Under the pieces are notes generated by a model that had not been told where the DNA came from, did not search any database, and worked only from the letters and a program-made list of their open reading frames with translations. Both the position numbers and the translations under genes were made by a program. From contig CM069432.1 of assembly GCA_035610365.1 (NCBI GenBank), forward strand, positions 188,341,027 through 188,405,026: a DNA stretch of 64,000 nucleotides, in the 5' to 3' direction. The stretch comes from Aquatica leii. Lineage: Eukaryota; Arthropoda; Insecta; Coleoptera; Lampyridae. This document shows, piece by piece, positions 59,288 to 64,000 of this stretch (positions are counted from its first letter, which is position 1; every line of letters starts with the position of its first letter).

Positions 59288-61980
59288 CATAATTGTTTTG
59301 ACCTATCCATAACAAGAAAATAAGCCGACTTTGTCTTTATAACAAATTACTACATAATCCCTTATTAAAATACTGATTCAATGGTACAAATTTATAGATA
59401 AACTTAATTAAATTACTAATGGATTATCTATTAATCATAAGTTTATAAAAGTTTTACTTACGAAATGTTTAAATTATAGGGATTCTAAGAAAGTATTTGT
59501 GATCATAATAACTTGGAAAAATTTTACAAACAAACAATTTTACTGGTTCAGACCTACACGATGAAAATACAGTTAAAACGGATACTGCAAAAAGAATTAA
59601 CCAATCTGATTCCAAATAAAAAATAAGAATAAATGAAACAAACTCTTGCAATTACTTTTGAAACAATAAAAACTGCAGAGCAAATACAGCATCATTACAA
59701 TAACTTGTATACCTACGCATTGTGACTTTCGTTGCGGAATTGAGAAATTTCTCTCGTCGAACGAAAATGTATGCCGGAAATTAACGTCAAAACGAGATTC
59801 TAAAGCACCATTTCCTACACTAAAATATTGTACTAGAGGAATCCAATATTTTTTAAAATAAACATAAATGCAATTTTAAACTTTAAATAACTTCAGGTGT
59901 TTAATACTATTGTGACCAAATCATTAAACAAAACTGTGTTTAATCGTTTTATAAAAATATTGCACGATCAAATTTCCATGTTGCTTAAAAGTACCAAAGT
60001 GTATTGAATTTCTTCCATTTTGTAATAATAATGAGAAAAATTATGTCCGCGTTTCCCGTCCAAATTCAGTTTTTAGTCTCTTGTGTATATAAATATTTAA
60101 GTTTGCAATTTTCCAATTTCAACGGATATTTTCCACCATTACTTTGTATTTAACTTTCATTATCGCGGAGCCTTTTATTACACAGCTTTATTTATTTATA
60201 TTCCCTTTTGCCTTTTGGATTTAAAAAATTAATTTATAAAATACGATTTTCGTTTTAAGTTTTTAATCTAATTAATGTAATTTTTAAATAAAAATTATGT
60301 ATAAGGCTTGCAAAATCAGCTAGTCCTCGTTAGCTTAAAATTATTCATTATTATACGGATGCGAAAATGTTTTTTCTTTTAAGTTCCTCATAGAATAAAT
60401 TTAATCTTTTTTATTTTAAAAATTTTAAAAAGCATCTTAATTTTCGTTATGGATTAGAGAGTTTATTATCCACTATATAAATATATTTAAATTCCATCAA
60501 TATTTAAGCTTATAAATTCCTTGCGTCCCAAAATCTTTGGGATGCAGCTTTTTAACCACAACATTAGCTTAATTTCAAATGTCTGTCACAAAATCAACAT
60601 AAACAATCCAATTAAACAGTTTACTTCAATGTAATGTGTAATTAAAACAAAATTAAAAATGAATGGTTTATATTTCACCAAAATTAAAAACGCTAAAGAC
60701 AATGATATCTTTAGAAAACGTAAAAAAATCAATAATATTTAATTCTATTTTTAGCATTCCGTGCGACATCGTTGTGTCACCTCTGTCTGTAGTTATAAAT
60801 AAAAAAAAGGATTAAAACAGCAATGTTTTACGATACAACCGTGTCTAGAAAGATCTTGCCATCCTTACAAACATTTTATACCTATAAGAATGCGATACGA
60901 TTAGTATAAAAAATAAAATACGTTCAATTGCTAGTTGTCGTCAAAAGACAAAAGACAAAATTGTGTAAAAATTTCAAAAAACCTTTGTTTAATCAACTAG
61001 AAACCATACGTGCACACAAAAACTGCACGAAAACGTCGCCTACAGGTTCGGATGGTGCCACTTTTCACCGAAGAAACTTAGAAATCACTGATGTTATGTT
61101 TAACAATATTTGTTTATACAAATCCTTTACAAGTGACAGTTTATATATTAGACGCGTTAGATAAAGACGGTAAGAAAAAAACGTTAATAACAATTGTTAA
61201 CACATTATACCTAGACATGTACCAATACTTCTTTTAAGATAAATGTAATATATTAAAAAATTTATGAAAAACCGACATTTCCTATAATTAAGCATAAAAC
61301 GTCGCCATCTATCACTAATTAGTGAATCGTCAAACGTTTAGTTATATTCAATAAGTTAGTTTTCTTTCGCTTTTCGCTGCTAAAATATTTAAAGTGGTTT
61401 TTGATGACTTCTCAGTTTACTTCATTTTTTTTAATTCCTTCACTTGAATTTAATAATAGTTAATTATCCCAAAATTATTTTTAAAAAAATTATTGTCGAT
61501 AGCCTTACTTTTTTTCAGTTATTTTGCATAGTTTTTTAGTTGACAAAACTAGTTAACTTCTTTCTTTTCTATTTTTTTAGTGTTTCTAAAATAAACTTTA
61601 TATATCTATTAAGAAAAATTATAATCAAAAGCATTTCCGTTTTAAAAATACTGATTTCTTCTAGTTTTTCTATCAATGTCTTCAAACTGAACAAAATTGC
61701 TATTTGTATTTTTTCATTTGTCACCATACGCATTGAAAAACAGTTTTATTCAATACTTGGGAAACATTTTACATAATTATCAGATATACCTTAAACATAC
61801 ACAGCAATGTTATAGTTTATGTAATATTATTATTAAACATTATATGTATGTTGTCTATTAAACAGTAAAATAAAAAAATGTGTTTCAATTTTTACTGTAC
61901 ATCAGTCTTAATTAAAATATTAAATTAGAACAATTTCATTACTCTTTAAAGAAAAAACAGTTACATTTAGTATTCTCAAA
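59288..61980. other. AT-rich, nothing recognised except one small stem-loop
   Basis: A near-perfect stem-loop gcgtcccaaa/tttgggatgc lies at 60523-60545. The 78-codon plus frame 60928-61164 has no recognised domain, and the word aaacgtcgcc recurs near 61033 and 61292. No gene is supported. Confidence 0.45.
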
Positions 61981-61989
61981 GTCAGGTTA

Positions 61990-63200
61990 GCACTTTCGCA
62001 TATACCAAACAGCTGGCGGATTGTCAAGGTGGTATTTATACAAAAGCCAGAGAGATCTACGTACGCTCAGGCAAAATCTTACAGACCGATTATCTTAATA
62101 CTACTTGAAAAAGTAGTCGGCAGGTATAAATAGGGACAGGGCACTAAAAGCTTCGCCTCTGCACTAAAACTAGTATGCTTTCCAATCCAAAAAATCTTGC
62201 GAGCTAGCAATTCACTAACTTGTAAGCAGATGCAAAAATGCAATCCAATACAATGATATGGCATTGGGTGCTTTTCTAGATATTGAAGGAGCATTTGACA
62301 ATACTACCTTCACCTCAATGGCAAGGGCAATGAAGAAAAAGGGAATCACACTTCTAGTCCGAAACTGGGTCAACTCAATGCTCAGGAATCGGACGGTAAC
62401 AGTTACTTTGTACGGTAGCACTGTAGAAGCCAAAGTGGCTGGCATGGCCCACAACGCGGGGTGCTGTCACCCTTACTGTGGTGCCTCGACATATACGGCC
62501 TACTACACGAACTAGAAGATGGAGGGGCATTTACCTTAGAATACGCCGACAATCTCAGCATTATCACAAACGGGAAGTTTGGGGCAACTGTATGGAACAT
62601 GATGCAAAGTGCACAAACACCGTCGAAATATGTATGTATAAAGGGACTATCAGTGAACCCAACCAAGACGGCAATCGTTCCGTTTACCAAACCTACGATG
62701 TACGGAGTCGCGCTCTTAATGACAAAAGAAGTCAAATATCTGGGACTCACTTTTGATACTAGACTGATTTTCAATGGACGTCTAAAAAAAGTCACAACGA
62801 AGGCTGTCAGGGTTCTTAATATAACCAAACGGATCGTCGGGCACACATGGGGATTGAAACCCACAATGACCAAATGTTTTTATACTGTGGTAACAAGGCC
62901 CATCGACAAATACGGTGCGCTTGTATGGGCTAAGAGAACCGCTGTAAAGCTAGGCTCAGTACAGAGAATCGCATGTCTGCTGATAACAGGAGCGATCAGA
63001 ACCACATTCACAGCAGCCATGGAAGTACTACTTTCACTTCCACCATTAGACCTCGTTGTAATAATGGAAGCGAAACAAGTGGCATACAGACTTCAGATTA
63101 ATGAACACACTTCAATTACTTGGAAAAACAAACCAGGCATACACAACGTGCTTCGTAAAGACACAATCTTAACTATGACATCCGATTTCACATCTTAAAG
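61990..63200 (+). pseudogene. LINE reverse transcriptase domain
   Basis: NSWRIVKVVFIQKPERSTYA and QAKSYRPIIL (about 62005-62100) form the N-terminal RT motif. LGAFLDIEGAFDNTTFTSMA (62260-62320) is motif A with its catalytic Asp. LSPLLWCLDIYGLLHEL (62461-62520) is motif B. LEYADNLSII (62535-62565) is motif C, with YADN where YADD is usual. Thumb-like KEVKYLGLTFDTRLIF, GALVWAKRT and SVQRIACLLITGAIRT follow to about 63010. The open frame 62461-63198 ends just before the insert. A frameshift near 62460 and early stops mark it as a pseudogene, and the altered catalytic box alone would impair synthesis. Confidence 0.82.
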
Positions 63201-63264
63201 GAACCTAAAGTGATAATATCGTCACGAGACGAGTGGACAAAAACATTTACCCGGGCGCGGTTAA

Positions 63265-63701
63265 GGGCCCTTTCACACTGTGGCGCTGCTAAGAAGCGCC
63301 ACTCAAAAACGCGTGCAAAAAAATATTACGTATGCAAGCGACTCTTGCAGCGCCACAGTTTTTTCTGCTGTTGGTTTATCCCCAAATCAAGAGCAAAGTT
63401 TTAATATGACTTGCTCCCAGCTATTTTTTTTTATTACTTTATTGCTATAATCATTCGACGATTTGTCCCAAATAGCAGGAAATTGTTCAATTTCAGCTAT
63501 AAAATCTTGCGCATCTACGTCCGCAACCATCTCTGTAGTTTGCTACGGCGATACTGAAGTGTCTGGTGTTGATACTTGAATTTAAAAACATGTATTGCTA
63601 TTGGTGGCGCGTCTTTTTGTGCCGAGCGTTTTAGTGGGAATGGGCCACTGCACGCCACCGTGGCGCTGCTAAATCGGTGGTCGCGCCCGTGTGAATAGCT
63701 C
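63265..63701. mobile_element. Harbinger-like MITE inserted in the LINE
   Basis: The ends GGGCCCTTTCACAC (63265-63278) and GTGTGAATAGCTC (63689-63701) are imperfect inverted repeats of the type seen in PIF/Harbinger elements. Inside, ctgtggcgctgc (63278-63289), its exact complement gcagcgccacag (63347-63358) and gtggcgctgct (63660-63670) form further repeats. LINE similarity stops on the left and resumes on the right (GIGVGVYGG), so it is an insertion. TAA lies close to both ends, but an exact 3-bp duplication could not be fixed. Confidence 0.6.
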
Positions 63702-64000
63702 AATAAACGGTATCGGAGTAGGAGTATATGGAGGCAAGCACCATGGGAAGAAATTTTCGCTTACCTTAAGTAAATACGCACCCGCTTTTCAAGCTGAAGT
63801 TGCTGCTATTGACTGAAGTGTCAAGAACATTATCGACTTAAAATCATCGCCACTAATAAAATCTAAACTCACCAACCAGTGCATCTCATCTGTATACCAA
63901 AAGACTAGAATGTAAAGGGTAACGTAATGGCGGACGCACTAGCTAAAAAGTGCACAGCAGTGACATATATCGGACCTAAACCCGTTTTCGGAATCGCTTA
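63702..64000 (+). pseudogene. LINE RNase H domain, partial
   Basis: The frame reads NGIGVGVYGGKHHGKKFSL, then YAPAFQAEVAAI (63705-63815), which matches the second motif region of LINE RNase H, where the Glu in FQAEVxAI is catalytic. After stops, NVMADALAKK (about 63925-63955) matches the HxGNExADxLAK motif, retaining its Asp. The first Asp (YTDGS) would lie in the part lost or displaced at the MITE junction. The domain runs off the window. Confidence 0.72.

Larger units (their letters stand above)
61990..64000 (+). mobile_element. LINE with RT and RNase H, truncated at the right edge
   Basis: A non-LTR retrotransposon on the plus strand; the visible part begins inside the reverse transcriptase and runs off the window. 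Reverse transcriptase, thumb and RNase H segments are present. A terminal RNase H and the word LTKTAIVPFT-like 'NPTKTAIVPF' place it among RNase H-bearing LINEs (I, LOA or R1-related groups). A MITE-like insert (63265-63701) lies between the connector and RNase H. No upstream endonuclease was recognised, so it is probably 5'-truncated or too decayed to read. Confidence 0.8.

Noticed and set aside
60523-60545. Rho-independent terminator
   Set aside because: The stem-loop is real, but the sequence is eukaryotic and has no adjacent gene.
1-64000. CRISPR array or prokaryotic operon
   Set aside because: No regularly spaced direct repeats with unique spacers, no ribosome-binding-site-led gene runs, and the element content is eukaryotic.

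Overview
The window reads as AT-rich intergenic DNA from an arthropod, most likely an insect. No tRNA, rRNA, bacterial-style operon or recognisable conserved host gene was found. Every long coding signal belongs to a transposable element, and the mix fits an insect: Helitron, hAT, Transib/RAG1-like, Crypton-like tyrosine recombinase, mariner-like, Ty3/gypsy, Ty1/copia and two LINE lineages. The species cannot be named from the sequence.

Layout, left to right. 0.2-1.8 kb: a region dense in AAGTGGC/GCCACTT words abuts an internally deleted mariner-like transposase (minus). 3.4-7.4 kb: a ZBED5-type hAT transposase (minus), split by a 1.7 kb repeat-bearing insert with its own 18-bp inverted ends. 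8.35-8.6 kb: a long fold-back hairpin; 9.3-9.5 kb: a degenerate tandem repeat. 15.56-16.81 kb: a 1.25 kb Helitron derivative (minus) with clean ends, keeping only the two extremes of its protein. 19.2-19.9 kb: a possible old SINE-like repeat. 24.21-25.41 kb: an internally deleted hAT element with terminal inverted repeats and an 8-bp target duplication.

26.33-33.39 kb: a nearly whole, young-looking Ty3/gypsy element with 0.93 kb LTRs. 35.98-39.71 kb: a broken Ty1/copia element (minus). 39.9-43.15 kb: a decayed two-ORF LINE (plus). The copia and LINE pair is bracketed by two copies of a ~0.2 kb repeat. 44.07-45.9 kb: a fold-back repeat family and an old LTR-element remnant.

50-55.5 kb is the most unusual stretch. 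It holds a Crypton-like tyrosine recombinase pseudogene (plus), then a hammerhead-ribozyme-like fold (minus) next to three consecutive perfect hairpins, then a Transib/RAG1-like transposase pseudogene (minus), then a 254-bp MITE with perfect 25-bp ends. 56-59.3 kb carries several fold-back palindromes with CpG-rich cores. 62.0 kb to the right edge is a LINE with reverse transcriptase and RNase H domains, interrupted by a Harbinger-like MITE.

These units do not act together as a pathway. The window is a record of layered insertions. All domain calls rest on motifs read by eye; no alignment or database search was run.
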